Below are positions 47,704-59,394 of a DNA stretch of 64,000 nucleotides, one piece after another (the stretch's first letter is position 1; each line of letters opens with the position of its first letter). A model generated the notes under the pieces. That model was given only the letters and a program-made list of their open reading frames with translations, was not told the origin of the DNA and ran no database searches. The DNA is taken from contig LUVW01000023.1 in the NCBI GenBank assembly GCA_001661515.1, forward strand, positions 246,973 through 310,972. The letters run 5' to 3'. Position numbers and translations under genes: made by a program. The stretch comes from Capniomyces stellatus (Eukaryota; Kickxellomycota; Harpellomycetes; Harpellales; Legeriomycetaceae).

Positions 47704-50071
47704 TTAGAGCCGACTAAGCAACTCCTGAACCAAATCTTCAACCTTGACAACCACCCCACCACTGTTGTCGCTTTCGCCAGATTTTTCCTGGCTAGACCCA
47801 GTATCTGAATCAGGCTTGCTAGTCATGCTCTTGACCTTGACCAGCCCATTGGAAAACTCGTCTTTACCAACAATAACAGACCAAGGAATAAATGCCTTGT
47901 CACAGGCATTAAACTGGGCCTGCAGTCTAGGCTTGTCCTTGAACATAAACTCGGTTCTGATTCCGCTCTTTCTCAGCAAATTGGAGATCTGGATACGCTC
48001 AATCAGCATTCCATCGCCAACGGACAAAACAAAGACCTGAGTCTGGTTAGACTTGATCTCGTTGATGTTGAGTTTCTGCGACAAAATGGCAAACAGTCGT
48101 TCAATTCCAAACGAAATTCCAACACAAGGAACCTTGCTGCCTGGTCCGCTCTTTGACCTGCTTGACGCCATAAACATCCCCACCAACTCGTCGTACCTTC
48201 CACCAGCTGCAACCGACCCCACTCTTGCCTGCGACTCATCGCTGTCTGCCTTTGACTTGGACTTTGACTTGCTGTTTTTCTTCTTGTCTTCTGGGGCCGA
48301 CTGGGCACTGGCTACCGGGGTCACGTTTTCTTCTACCAGAACTGCCTCGTAAATTATCCCGGTGTAGTAATCCAACCCTCTTGCCAAACTCAGGTCAAAA
48401 ACGACCCTCTTTGTTGTTTCGTATGCCTCAGAGTAGTTGAAAAACAACAACATCTCCTCCAACCCTTCCTTCAAAGTCTTGTTGCTCGTCAACTCTTCGT
48501 TCTTCAGCAATTCTCTAACCAACTCAATTCCTCCTTTTAGCTGCACAAATGTCCCTATCTTGTCTGCCACTGCCCCGTCAAGACCCTTATCAACTGTCAT
48601 TTCATGGCGCACATCCTCCCATGGAAGCTAAAGTTTTTACATTCATTTTTAATATTACTATTACTATTACTATTACTATTACTATTACTACTATTGTCAT
48701 CTTCTCACCTTATCAAGCTTGTCAATTGCTGATGAAATCGCTCTAATGTTTGCTTCTGGCACTCCACAAACAGCAAATATTCCATCCAGAATCTTACGAT
48801 GATTAATCTATTCGCATCAATTCAAAATCCAGGTTTAGCCTTTATTCTCTTCAACAATATCCAATAAAAACAAACAAATTATGGTTAGCCCAAGATATCC
48901 AAACCAACTCTCACCTTTATCGCAAAGTCTCCAATATCAAGTGTTGAAAGAACCTCGTTCAGCACACAAACTATCTCTGCATCAGGAATCATAGTATCGT
49001 ATTGCCCTGCAATATCAAAATCCTATTTACCAAAGTTTTTCATATTATTATTACATTAATATTACATTACTATTGGTCATCGTTGTCACACTTTTATATT
49101 CATTGACCCAAACTCTTCTTTTTTTTTCTTTTTCCTTTCATTCTGGTTTTATTATTATCTTAATTCCTTAATTTGCTTACACATTGGTAAAACTCTCTCA
49201 TGCGCCCCTTTGTCATGGCCGGCTGATCTCTTCTGTAAACCTTTGCTACGTGGTACCTTTTGATGTTGCTGATTCCGTTCATTGCAACGTATCTGGCAAA
49301 CGGAACCTATTCATTACCCAACACCACTTTATTTACCCTCTCTTTCACTAACTACAGGACTACTCAAGCGCCACGTTACTATACACATTTGTTTATTAAT
49401 TGACCTTCTCCCTCCCCCCCCCCCCCCCNNNNNNNNNNNNCCCCCCCCCCCCCCCCCCAACCCTTGGTCCACACTTACTGTAAGATCGTATCTCAATGCA
49501 CATTTTTCTCCTCCTTGATCCTCCAAATCATAAATCAACTTGCTATCCTCTCCATACTTTCCTGTCAGGATTTCCTTTAGCTCAAACACTGGCGTGTCGA
49601 TTGATACTCCACCGTACTTTTTGAATATCCCGGTAATCGTCTGAAGAACGTGTTCACGGATAACCATTTCCTTTTCGTTGTAGTCTTTTGTACCCTGCCA
49701 ATATTCAACAACAATCAGAATTTACAAAGTCAATACAGTTGTGTCTGCTTATTTCATCTTCCTTTCTTTTCCTTTTTTTTAAAAAAAGCAACAAATTAAA
49801 ACATATTGTCACTCTAAGCAAGCTCCCTATCCAGCTATCCACTTTCAGGTTCCAAACATACCTTTGGTGTTTTCAAAATTATCTGTGCCCCTTTCTTATC
49901 CTTGCTGTCACCGCTTTCAGCTTCAGAGTTTCCTCCTCGCATTTGGACTTTAAGCTCTTCAAGCTGCTTGCGAGCATTCTCAATATCGCTTTCTGGTGCG
50001 TTTGATGCTTTCAGCTCCCTTAATACGGCACCAACCTGTGCTATTTGCTTCTTAATGTCTTCAATTCCCAT
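47704..50071 (-). CDS. HTS1: histidyl-tRNA synthetase, 6 exons, about 560 aa
   Basis: Exons on the minus strand: 50071-49862, 49694-49479, 49306-49181, about 49022-48914, 48807-48709, 48627-47704. It charges tRNA-His with histidine. Residues 1-50 are WHEP-like ([20 protein letters not shown]). The class II core begins at LKTPK then [20 protein letters not shown]. Family blocks are [20 protein letters not shown] (motif 2 region [20 protein letters not shown]) and the histidine-specific [17 protein letters not shown] (ARGLDYYTG at 335-343) with [16 protein letters not shown] (about 390-405). The anticodon-binding domain fills the last 100 residues. A Lys/Ser-rich insertion (about 357-388) lies between the two histidine blocks and is longer than in the human enzyme. 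One gene often serves cytosol and mitochondria in fungi; no clear presequence is seen here. Intron 2 holds an assembly gap. The exon 4 limits may be off by one base. Confidence 0.95.
48652..48695. repeat. (ATTACT)n microsatellite in HTS1 intron 5
   Basis: About six tandem ATTACT units occupy much of the 81-base intron between exons 5 and 6. Confidence 0.85.
49411..49458. repeat. poly-C run with assembly gap (N) in HTS1 intron 2
   Basis: C runs flank twelve N bases at 49429-49440. The gap lies inside intron 2 (49478-49307) and does not touch coding sequence. Confidence 0.95.
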
Positions 50072-50521
50072 TATCTACCTCGTTGTTTTTTTTATAAAAC
50101 TTTACCACTTGGTTTTTTCGTATCTGTCGCTTGCTTGCTTGCTATTTTCTTCTTTGATTTGCAGAGATCTTTGAAATGCTTGCTGATCCAGACTCGTTAA
50201 AAAAAAAGGTTCTGTCAAATTCCTAATCCAAATCTAAATTTAAATCTAGTCCTTTTTTCTGTTTTTTTTTCTTTTTTTTTAAAAAAAAATTAAATATTAA
50301 TTTCTATCTTTCACTATTGCTCAACTGTTGATTGTTTTCCTTTTTTTTTTCTTGTACAATCCAATTATTGTCTATTGTGATCAAATTGATTGAGAAGTTT
50401 CTTTTGTTCATTTTAATTTTAATTAAGCGGAATCCACACTTTTCTACTATTTACTTTGTTTTTGAAAAATAAGAAAGAAAGAATAATATAATAAATAGCC
50501 TAGTAGTAATTGTGAATAAAG
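50072..50521. other. short intergenic region upstream of HTS1
   Basis: T-rich on the plus strand, so A-rich on the HTS1 coding strand. It probably holds the HTS1 promoter and the 3' flank of the RING gene. I see no gene. Confidence 0.6.
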
Positions 50522-52184
50522 CTAATCAAATAGTAAAGTGAAAAATGACAAAATTACAATCATTGTTATTAACCGGATAATAAAGCTGGACTGGCCTGGC
50601 TGTGTAAATCCGCTTGAACCATTCTGCACCGTCTATCAACGCCAACATGGATATTTTGAATCACACAAGTTTTACCAACACCACAAGCATACATACCATC
50701 CATTTACCCACCAACATACAAATGCATATTAATGTACCATAAATGTTCTTACATAGGTAAATCCAAGAAACCCAGGAAACATCCCTATACCGGCAGTCCC
50801 CATATACATACCGGCGTTTGTGTGCTGGTGGAATCCTCCTGAAAACTGGAATGGATCCCAGCCAAAAAAGTTCTGCCCAGGTCTCTGTGGAACCGGTGGT
50901 CTTTGTCCAGCAGGTCTATTGGCTATATTGGCTGTGAGCCTGTCAAGTAGAAATAGCAAAGCACAAACAATCAAAACATTAAATTAAAAACCAACTTCAG
51001 CCAAATCAACAACAGCACATATAAATCAACAAATACATGGAATGAATGAATGCATGAACTGTTATTACCTTGGATCCACTTCGTCTTTACCTCTTCCGTA
51101 TACCGGGATGACTTTATCTCTTTCACACCCTGCCTTGCAGACAGGACAAGTCGAGTCACGCTCAAGCCATTGTCCAAGACACGACCAGCTTAAACAGCAA
51201 TAGTATCGTTTTTGTTGTTTTAATGTTTTTATTTATTTATTTGTTATTTAGTATTTTTGAAATATTAAAGCCGTAGACAACCAAACCCAAAGGTAGTTTT
51301 GGTGAGCTGTGTCGGGCCAATAGCATTCGCATATAATATTGAGTACTTACCAGTACAAATGTCCACATAAAGTCAAGACTGGGCCAACAGATCTATCAAA
51401 ACTAATATATCGACAATAACACAACAGAGTTTAGCCTCAAGTAAAAAACAAAAATGAGAGTCTGGTAAACCAAAAAGGGGATTAAAAAGAAAATAGACAA
51501 AAAAAAATGTAGTTGAAAAGGTTATTATGTGAGTTTACTCGAGAACCCTTACCATATATTACATGAGAACTCGTCATCGCATAGCTCTTGTTTGTCGTTG
51601 GGTTTAGGTGATAAGGCATTTTCCGCCGTGTTTTCACCATTATCAACAATTTCAGCCTGCACACTGTCATTTACTATAGCTTCGTTTGGTTTTCCATTGT
51701 CTTCTAAGCATTCTTCTACCCTACTGGTTCTCGGTAGGTTCTCGCTATTTTCGGTGTTGTGATTGGCACCACTGCTTTTAAATCTATTTCGCAACCCCGA
51801 TGAACCATCTAAAACGGTTTTTGTAGGCTTCAATTCAACACTTTCAGTGCTGCCGTGCTCTTCGTTAGACTCTTCGTTAAGCTCACTTTTTGATACTTTG
51901 TCAGACTCTTTGTTAGACTCCTTTTTAGACTTTTCATTAGACTCCTTGTTGGACTGTTCGTTGGTCTCCCTTTTGGTTTCTTCCGGCGCGTTTCTGTCAG
52001 AGCATGTATATATATTTTCTTTTAAATTTACTTGCTCAGCCGAGTTCTCTTGGTTGCCAATTTGATTGAATTTTGACACTGTTTCATCTATTTGATTGCC
52101 ATCCTGTACATTCCTAGTATCTTGTTCTGGAACTACCAAAGAAGCAGCTACAATGCCGTCTTTGGGTTCCTGGTTCTCATCCAT
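50522..52184 (-). CDS. RNF5/RMA1-type membrane-anchored RING E3 ligase, 5 exons, about 366 aa
   Basis: Exons on the minus strand: 52184-51553, 51401-51351, 51188-51069, 50939-50753, 50632-50522, all GT-AG with matching phases. The RING finger (about 206-252) is spread over exons 1-3. It reads [40 protein letters not shown], then [16 protein letters not shown], the hallmark of RNF5/RNF185/RMA1. The Gly/Pro/Phe-rich stretch after it and a C-terminal hydrophobic segment ([20 protein letters not shown]) fit tail anchoring in the ER membrane. These ligases ubiquitinate misfolded ER proteins. Unusually, about 200 acidic and Ser/Asn-rich residues precede the RING, including repeats around [18 protein letters not shown]. 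The start is the ATG at 52184; a TTG six bases upstream is not credible. Confidence 0.93.
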
Positions 52185-53011
52185 GTACAATATAAACCGA
52201 ATTGATGATGCAAATTAAGTTTTCAAAAACAGAAAAACTTGGTCGAGTTGGTAAAGTTATGCAAATAAAATCGGTCTAGTATAAACTAAACGAGGTGGAA
52301 GTTTAATTTTTTAATTATATAGTGGTTGATGGGCAAACTCAACTTTATAATTTAAAGCAGTAATAAAAGAACCGGAAATTAGATGCAAGCCGAATAAATA
52401 GCTCTTCGAACGTATCGCAGTTGTCTCGCTGGTATTTATATTTTAGGGGCTACTTTGTCAAATATTCAGGCGGTTTGGTTTATTTTTCGGATTTGGTTTT
52501 AAATCTAAATTCTAGGTTGAGACTTTGAAATTAATCATTCAATACGGCCAAGTTTTCAACTTTCGTCTTTATTGGCTAAGTTGTGGGTTTACCAACTTGA
52601 ATATCTAATTTCTGTTTAAATTAAAAAGCAAAACAACTAAATTTCCTTTTATTTTTTTTCACGAACCAAACGACTAACCCAACCCACATTTAAAGTTTTC
52701 AAATATAATTGCTAAACAAAGAAAAAAAAGGGCTTTAAACTGGGATTCTGTCTTGGTTTGGTTAGGTTTGGTTTAATACACAGTAGTTTTTGTGTAAAAT
52801 CAGAATATCGATTCTATCAAGCTATAAAACGAATAAAGTATAATTAGGGCTCGAGTTGTAAAGTACACGGGTCATTTGTCTCAATAGCTATTTTTCGGGT
52901 GTAAAAGCAGTAAACACTTGATCACATCATAAATCGACCCTCCGGAATTGAGTTTATAAAAAATAAGAGAAAAACTCGGAACAACCAAGTAAATATTCAA
53001 CTCGACACTAA
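52185..53011. other. intergenic region between divergent RING and CCCH genes
   Basis: AT-rich, 827 bases, presumably holding both promoters. No gene or clear element is seen. Confidence 0.6.
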
Positions 53012-55948
53012 ATGGCAGCAGACAGTCGGCAAGACTGTTACTTTTTTTTGCGCTCGAGCTGCATCAAGGCAAGTTGAATTCACGTATTCCAGGACTTTAA
53101 AGAATAATTGTTTGTTGTTGTAAAAGATATATATGGAGTGATAATGGTTGTATTTATAAATATGGGTATAAGCAGGGGGATTCGTGTCAATACCGCCACA
53201 ACGAGTTGGCAAAAAAGTCGGTAAAGGTTTGCGAGGAATGGAAAAGCAAACACAGTTGTACAAATGAAGCATGTGTTGATCATCATTCTGAATATAAAGC
53301 ACCTGTAAAACAAGTAAGTTATGATGTAGTACCAAGTGCGAGTATTGTTAGAAGCATTTGTTTTTTTTTTTTAATTGTGAGCTTTGTGCTGGGAATGAGG
53401 ATTTGTTTTAGCAAAGATAAAAATAAAAAAGTCTGTATAAAACCTAGTCAAAGTATCATTGAAAATTGGACTAATTCATGGGGCGGAAACTGTGTGTCTG
53501 TAGGCGGTGTTGGAAAAGAAGGAGGTTGTGTGTTACTGGGATCAAAACGGGGGGTGTTTAAGGCCAGGGTGTAGTTTTAAGCACCTAAGCTCAAAAGAAG
53601 ATGGAATGAAACAGGGAACCCAGGGCGATTTGGTGCTACTAAATTCAGTAGACTTGGGGAATTTGGGGGCAGTGAAAGAAGATACAAAGATAGCTCTGGG
53701 AAATGGACCAAACCAGAGCAAACACGCAGCTTTATTGTTTAATAACGAAAAAAACGAAATTGGGGGATTTTCCAATAGCATAAAGGCGGGAGTAATGGGG
53801 GGTAGTGGTGTGGGAAATATAGGGATACGGGATAGAAATGAATTGCGAGGCTTGGTTGGGCAGAGTTTAGCAGAAAACGGGAGTTATCAGGCAAAAATGA
53901 TAGCAACGGTTGGTAACGCAAGCCAGGCAGATTATTTGAATAACAAGTCACAGTTGCCAGGAATCCGAAAGGCAAACACAAAAAACGGGGGGAAAATGGA
54001 GCAAAATATGTTGATGGGAGTAGATAACAAAAGCAACGCCTCTGTAAAGGATGTAGATATTGCGAAAATAAGGCAAGGACTGCTGAGCGGACCGCTTGAA
54101 GGCGGAAACAAAGCAGGCAAGAAGCCGCAAGTAAGCGAAGGCAAAAACAGCATGAAGGCGAGTAAAAAACAAGGCAACACAGACATAATAAACGCAGCTA
54201 CAAATAGTAAGGAGGACAGCGAGCCGATAAAAGTAAAGACTTTGGCAGAGATACTGGCAGAAAAACGAGCCAAGAAAGCGGGACTGAATGTACCAGAACC
54301 AGAAAGCGCCACTAGGAACGCAGCAGGTGGTGGTTATGGTGGTGGCAGCAACAAAGCTAGCACAGAACCAGCCAAAGTGTTGGCTTTGAGTGGTATGGCC
54401 TTTAGCGACAAGTTTAAAGGAGCTGTAAAAACAGGGAGTACGCTGGTGGTGGATGATGTGAAGAGGAACAGTACAAAGGCAGATGAGATGCGGCTAGAGA
54501 CAGCGAATAAGGTTCAAGAAGCTAAAGGCGGGCAGCTTGAGCCAGTAAAAAACATTGACGAGTTGCTTAAGGAAAAGAAGCTGCAGCTGGCAAAGAGTTT
54601 TGCGTTGCTGAAATCGCAGAAAAAGCAGCAACTCGACATAAAGGGAGTAAAATCAGACCAAACGCAAACAGTGGTAGATGAAAACACCAGTTCAGGCTCA
54701 AACACTGGCAAATTACGTGTCAGCAACAGCACAATCCGCCAATCTAAACCTGCTGACAACAGCAGTATTTTTGGTTTAGGCGATGGGGCAGTTAAAAGTA
54801 CCGATTTAAATAGCAATAAAGAAAACCAAGTAAACACTGCGATTGCAAAGCCTAGTTTAAACAAAGCAAACATAACTGCAGTCATCGGTACAGCCACAGG
54901 TACAGACACCAAGCCTGCACCATTGAGCAATACCAGGAATAGGCTTGAATTTCCTATTTTCCCCAGTCCCAGCAAACCATTGGCTGCTTTAACATCAACA
55001 AACAGGCACCAGTTTCTTCAGAACAAGGCTGGTGCAGACAGCCAGATTGGTGCAGGAAAAGCAGATATCAAGCTCCATGTTCGGACACTTGAAGAGATAA
55101 AACAATCAAAAGCGAATATCAACAGCACTGGTAATACAATCAGTGGTATCAAACCCACTTTGGCAGGGATGAATACAGTTCAAGCTGGGAGTAGCTTTAC
55201 TGCTCCTGTTCCTTATCCTGCTCCTGTTCCTTATCCTGCTCCTGTTCCTGCTCCTGTTTCTGCTCCTGGAGCTACTAGCGGGTTTGGTTCTTTGCTTTAC
55301 AATAGCACTGCTCCTACTATAGGAAACGGTGGAAATATTAACAGCAGTGCAAAAAAACTGTTTAATGTTTTCCAAGACCCACAGACAATACCATCACATA
55401 AAACCCCTCTAAGCTATGGTTTAGCTGCACAAGAAAACGGCATGGAGATGTGTAATCTATTTAACCTGGAGTGTGATTCTGAGTCTGACAAGGAAGAAGT
55501 AGAAGACGAGGAAAAGGAAAAAGTGGAAACTCAACGTCTGAGGCTGGATCTTGGCGATGTGTTTAGTTCAAGTACAATTGGTATGCCGTTCATAACTGGC
55601 CAATCACATGGCAGTGACACGCCAGCGACAAACAACCATTTCAAGAAAACTCCAAAACCACAATCGACAAGAAAACGTAAACATATAAACCAAGACAACA
55701 CAGACTACTATTACTTTCCAACGCCCATCAAAATGCCAGAGTCTAGTTGTCACAAGCCGGATTCTACTGAAGGCGGAAAGGACGATGATAGCCAATTGTT
55801 CAACTCTCCAATTGTGATCCTTAAAGACAAGTCCGTCATTAATCTCAATTCCAGCCTGGCCCATTGCAAAGGATTTGGGTTTCGTTTGGATTATGATTCA
55901 GATATTGCCATCTCCAACAAATACAATCCATTGGACGACCCTTTCTAA
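53012..55948 (+). CDS. ZC3H11-like triple CCCH zinc-finger protein, 3 exons, about 879 aa
   Basis: Exons: 53012-53068, 53176-53313, 53504-55948. Finger 1 (C-x7-C-x5-C-x3-H) is split by intron 1: CYFFLRSSCIK then GDSCQYRH. Finger 2 is VCEEWKSKHSCTNEACVDHH and finger 3 is VCYWDQNGGCLRPGCSFKH. Order, spacing and wording match the N-terminus of animal ZC3H11A, an mRNA-export factor tied to TREX. Intron 1 starts with GCAAGT, a GC-AG intron, chosen because it restores finger 1 exactly. The rest is Lys/Ser/Asn-rich and probably disordered, with two related short motifs (KVKTLAEILAEKRAKKAG near 250 and VRTLEEIKQSKA near 600), a PAPVPYPAPVPYPAPVPAPV repeat and an acidic patch (ESDKEEVEDEEKEKVE). A basic RKRKH run may be a nuclear signal. 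Function is inferred from family only. Confidence 0.87.
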
Positions 55949-56915
55949 TTATGTTTCTAATTATGTTTTTTTTTTGTTTTTTGTTTTTTTTGCCATTTTA
56001 GTTTTCGAAAATCAACAATTACATTTGTACTCTATTTATTTATTTTTGTCTTGGCTTTAAAATGGAAAAATATAACATTGATAATATTAAAAAAAAAAGC
56101 TCGGATTGATTAATTGTGGAAAATCAAGGAAAGGAGTGATTTGGAAAAGGAGTTTCAATGCACAATTACCAATGACGCTTTTTAAAAGCTGCTGATGTAT
56201 AAATGAAATAACTAAAGGGACGCCTTGTATTGTTGTGTATGGAATTTGCTCAATCGTGTTTGCTATTAATAGCAAACTCCTTTTTGTTGCCTTTTTTTTT
56301 TTTAAACCAAAAGCTTAAAATCCAGGTCAATTTTGGTTGTAGTTTTTCAGCTTTGGGTTTCTTGAATTAGCTAAAATTATCATTTCGTATTAATAGCACC
56401 TTCAAACTCCATTGGTACGAAAACCCGCACATTTCCTTGCCAAAAAATATCTTCCCGTAATTTATTCTCAGCAAACGTTGTTCTATTTTCTTACTTTGAA
56501 GCTACAAAAGGAAAAGAAAAGGAACAAATAAACTGGCTCTATAAACAATTAACCACACAACCTTGATATGTTGCAAAAAAAACAAAACAAAAATAGAACA
56601 ATAAGGTTAATCAACTAAAGAGCTGAACCCAAAAATAACAACATTGCGTTTAATTAAGGATTAATATGATATGTCTACCTTGACTTTGTCTTTTGGTGTC
56701 TTCAATTTATAGCCAAGACCTTTTTTCTATTTATTTATTTGATTTTACTTTTACTTTTATCCATACATTTACTACTTTTTAAATTGTACACCAGGCCAAG
56801 ACTACTGTTGGCACTATTGTACTTTAGAAAGCTTTCGTTGTACCTGTTAGATTTATTTAAATAAACTATACGGGCCAGAAATTCAAAGGCAATAAACATT
56901 TATAGACACAAAGAA
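55949..56915. other. intergenic region upstream of PTM1-like gene
   Basis: T-rich just after the CCCH gene, AT-rich beyond. No gene is seen in 967 bases. Confidence 0.6.
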
Positions 56916-58838
56916 ATGAGGAATAAAAACATGGGGCTTGTAATGGGGCGGTCGGCACTTAATATTCTGCTGGCTGTGCTATTTGTCGCAAGTATTATAA
57001 ATGCGCAGGTGGTAAAGCTAAACAACAAAACGGGAGACCATCTGAAATGCGCGGGAATTTATAAAGAAACCAACCAAGTAAAGGCGTTTATTGAGATTAC
57101 ATTAAAAAAAAAACCGGGGAAGGAGGTGGCGCTAATTGTGATTCCCTACAAGGACCGCTTCCAAATAGGGAAAAGCGTAAAGGGTCTGGATGGGAAAAGA
57201 GTGGTGGAAAGCTTCACAACGTGTAACCTAAGGGCAGTGGAATTGGGGCTGTGCAGTGCTGATGAGCTGGGCGAGTTTATGCTTTCTGACAAGAAGGAAA
57301 ACGGAAGGCCGTACAGTTTTTCAGGAAAAGTGTATAGCGACAATGTGGTTCTAAACAACGAAGGGATAGGATACACAACGAAGGAAAAGGCGGTTTGGCA
57401 CAAGGTGAATACAGGCAAAAACACAAACAGCGATGCGGACTGGGAAAAGTACCGGAGTGAAGAGCGAGATGGATTTATAACTCTTGTTGGAAGCGAAAAC
57501 GGGGAGGCAGAGTATGTGTCAAAAATAAGTTGGTCAAAGGACGGGAGCTACCTGCTCAGGTACCAAGTGTACAAGACAGGATATTACTGTGTGGACGGGC
57601 TATCGACAGGAGAGTTTGAGGGAGAGGCGCGGTGGGTGTATGGGGATGGATTTATGCCGGCAGCAGAGTCAAACCGGATTGGGTTTTACAGGGCGCTGAC
57701 GATTATGTATGTGATAATATGGGTTGTTTGGGGGTACTTGTCGTACAAGGTTTGGGACCAGGTGCTGCAGATCCAGAACTACATATGGGTTCTGATAGGG
57801 CTGATAGTGGTGAACATGTGGCTGGTGACCAGTTTCTGGAGCTCGTATGACAAGCTGGGAAACGCGAGTTTCATCCTGACGATGTTGATGGTTGTTTTCA
57901 CGGCGCTGAGGAACAGTTTGATATTCTTTTTGCTGCTTGCAATCTCAATGGGGTACGGAATTGTCAGGCCAACGCTTGGGAGCTCGGTCAAGTCAATCAT
58001 GGCTCTGGTGTGCGCACATATTGCGGCTGGGCTGGTGTATGGGTTTGCGGTTTTAACAGAGGAGAGCGACACGTTGAATCAGAAGCGGGAACTTGGCTCG
58101 TCAAGCAACATGTCGATCTGGCCAGTAATCCCGCTGTCAATAGTGACCACAATCTACTACGTGTGGGTGATGAAGTCGGTGATTGCAACCAAGTCGATCC
58201 TGATGACCAGAAAACAATCATACAAGCTGTTCCTGTTCAACAGGCTGCTGTACCTACTGGTGGTCAATCTGGGCTTTGTTTTTCTGTTCTTTGTGGTCAA
58301 CATCGTCAATCTGGTGATGGTCCAGAACTCTAACTGGGTGTCGCACTCGTGGAAGTACCGGTGGTTTCTGGAGGAGGGCTGGCTAAACCTCCAGTTCCTT
58401 GTATCCTTTGTCCTGTTTTTGCTCTGGTGGAGACCAACTTCCAACAATTACCGCTACGGTCTTGAACAGCTTGCCTACGACGAGGAAGATGTCTGGGAGC
58501 GCGGATCTGACCACGATGGACACGCCATGGACCTGGTTGATGACCACGACTTCCAGCTTGCCCTTGAAGAGGCCGAACGCATCACTGACTCATTTGCTCT
58601 CCAAGACGAGGCTGCCCTACAACTGCCCAACTCCCCATCAACCTCTTTGAAAAAGTCCTCATTTGACTACAACGATGACGACCTGACCTTTGACATTGAC
58701 GACTACGCCCCAAACTCCCCCAATACCTCTGCCCCAACAACCTCACAACCCCCCAGCTCGCCCCCGCAAACCATCCCGAACTCCCCCACCAAACCCAACA
58801 AAAACAACAAAAAGTCCAACAATCGAAAGAAAAAGTAA
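56916..58838 (+). CDS. PTM1: PTM1 / GPR107-like seven-transmembrane protein (LU7TM family), 640 aa
   Basis: Single exon. A signal peptide spans about residues 10-30 (LNILLAVLFVASIINAQ). A luminal beta-rich domain of about 230 residues follows, with three or four Cys (HLKCAGIY, FTTCNLRAVELGLC, YYCVDG). Seven hydrophobic helices run from about 262 to 512, starting NRIGFYRALTIMYVIIWVVW and including SLIFFLLLAISMGYGIVRPT, the conserved block of this family. WRPTSNNYRYGLEQLAYDEE marks the end of the membrane domain. The C-terminal 110 residues are acidic, then Pro/Ser/Asn-rich, ending in a Lys/Asn/Arg tail. Family members act in Golgi and trans-Golgi trafficking; they are not proven G-protein receptors. 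A second ATG at 56931 could also serve as start. Coding sequence shifts from G-rich at the 5' end to C-rich at the 3' end. Confidence 0.93.
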   Translation: MRNKNMGLVMGRSALNILLAVLFVASIINAQVVKLNNKTGDHLKCAGIYKETNQVKAFIEITLKKKPGKEVALIVIPYKDRFQIGKSVKGLDGKRVVESFTTCNLRAVELGLCSADELGEFMLSDKKENGRPYSFSGKVYSDNVVLNNEGIGYTTKEKAVWHKVNTGKNTNSDADWEKYRSEERDGFITLVGSENGEAEYVSKISWSKDGSYLLRYQVYKTGYYCVDGLSTGEFEGEARWVYGDGFMPAAESNRIGFYRALTIMYVIIWVVWGYLSYKVWDQVLQIQNYIWVLIGLIVVNMWLVTSFWSSYDKLGNASFILTMLMVVFTALRNSLIFFLLLAISMGYGIVRPTLGSSVKSIMALVCAHIAAGLVYGFAVLTEESDTLNQKRELGSSSNMSIWPVIPLSIVTTIYYVWVMKSVIATKSILMTRKQSYKLFLFNRLLYLLVVNLGFVFLFFVVNIVNLVMVQNSNWVSHSWKYRWFLEEGWLNLQFLVSFVLFLLWWRPTSNNYRYGLEQLAYDEEDVWERGSDHDGHAMDLVDDHDFQLALEEAERITDSFALQDEAALQLPNSPSTSLKKSSFDYNDDDLTFDIDDYAPNSPNTSAPTTSQPPSSPPQTIPNSPTKPNKNNKKSNNRKKK

Positions 58839-59394
58839 ATCAACTTTTAACTTCCCCCCCCCTCTCTTGGTTGTTTAAATACACATTTATATTTCCTTAC
58901 AGTCAAGCTTTTATTACACATGTATACTTTTCATTGCTTGTTTATTACTACTTTTTCATTCACTTCAACAAAATACATACTTTTTTTTTTACACTATAAT
59001 CCGCCGCTAGAAAAACCTTTTTAAAGTAAAAAAAACGTGGCTGTTGTGTTTGCTATCAAACGTGTATTTTAACCTTTGTTTATTATTACTTTTGAAAAAA
59101 AAAGTTGAATAAAATAAAGTTGATAAGAAAATAAAGTTAACCGAGTTTAGGTTGGAATAAATGTATATTTCTAAATAAATCAAAAAAAAAACAGATTCTC
59201 GTCGTCATCAATCTGCCACTGTTGTGATCTTTCAACAGCACCATCTCTCTTCTTTTCCATTTATACCTTGCTAGACTCTTTTTTTATTTGTTTATCCCCT
59301 TGTTTTTATTCGTTTAATTCTGCCCGCTTGATCGACTTGATCTGTTTTATCAATTTAAATGAAAGAAAAAAAACCCCCCTTCTCCACTCTCATT
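58839..59394. other. convergent intergenic region
   Basis: C-run then AT-rich shared 3' flank of the PTM1-like and TOM22 genes. No gene is seen. Confidence 0.6.

Noticed and set aside
49281..49518. Plus-strand ORF reading through the poly-C gap
   Set aside because: The frame crosses N bases and the Pro run comes from poly-C. It lies over HTS1 intron 2 and its exon edges.
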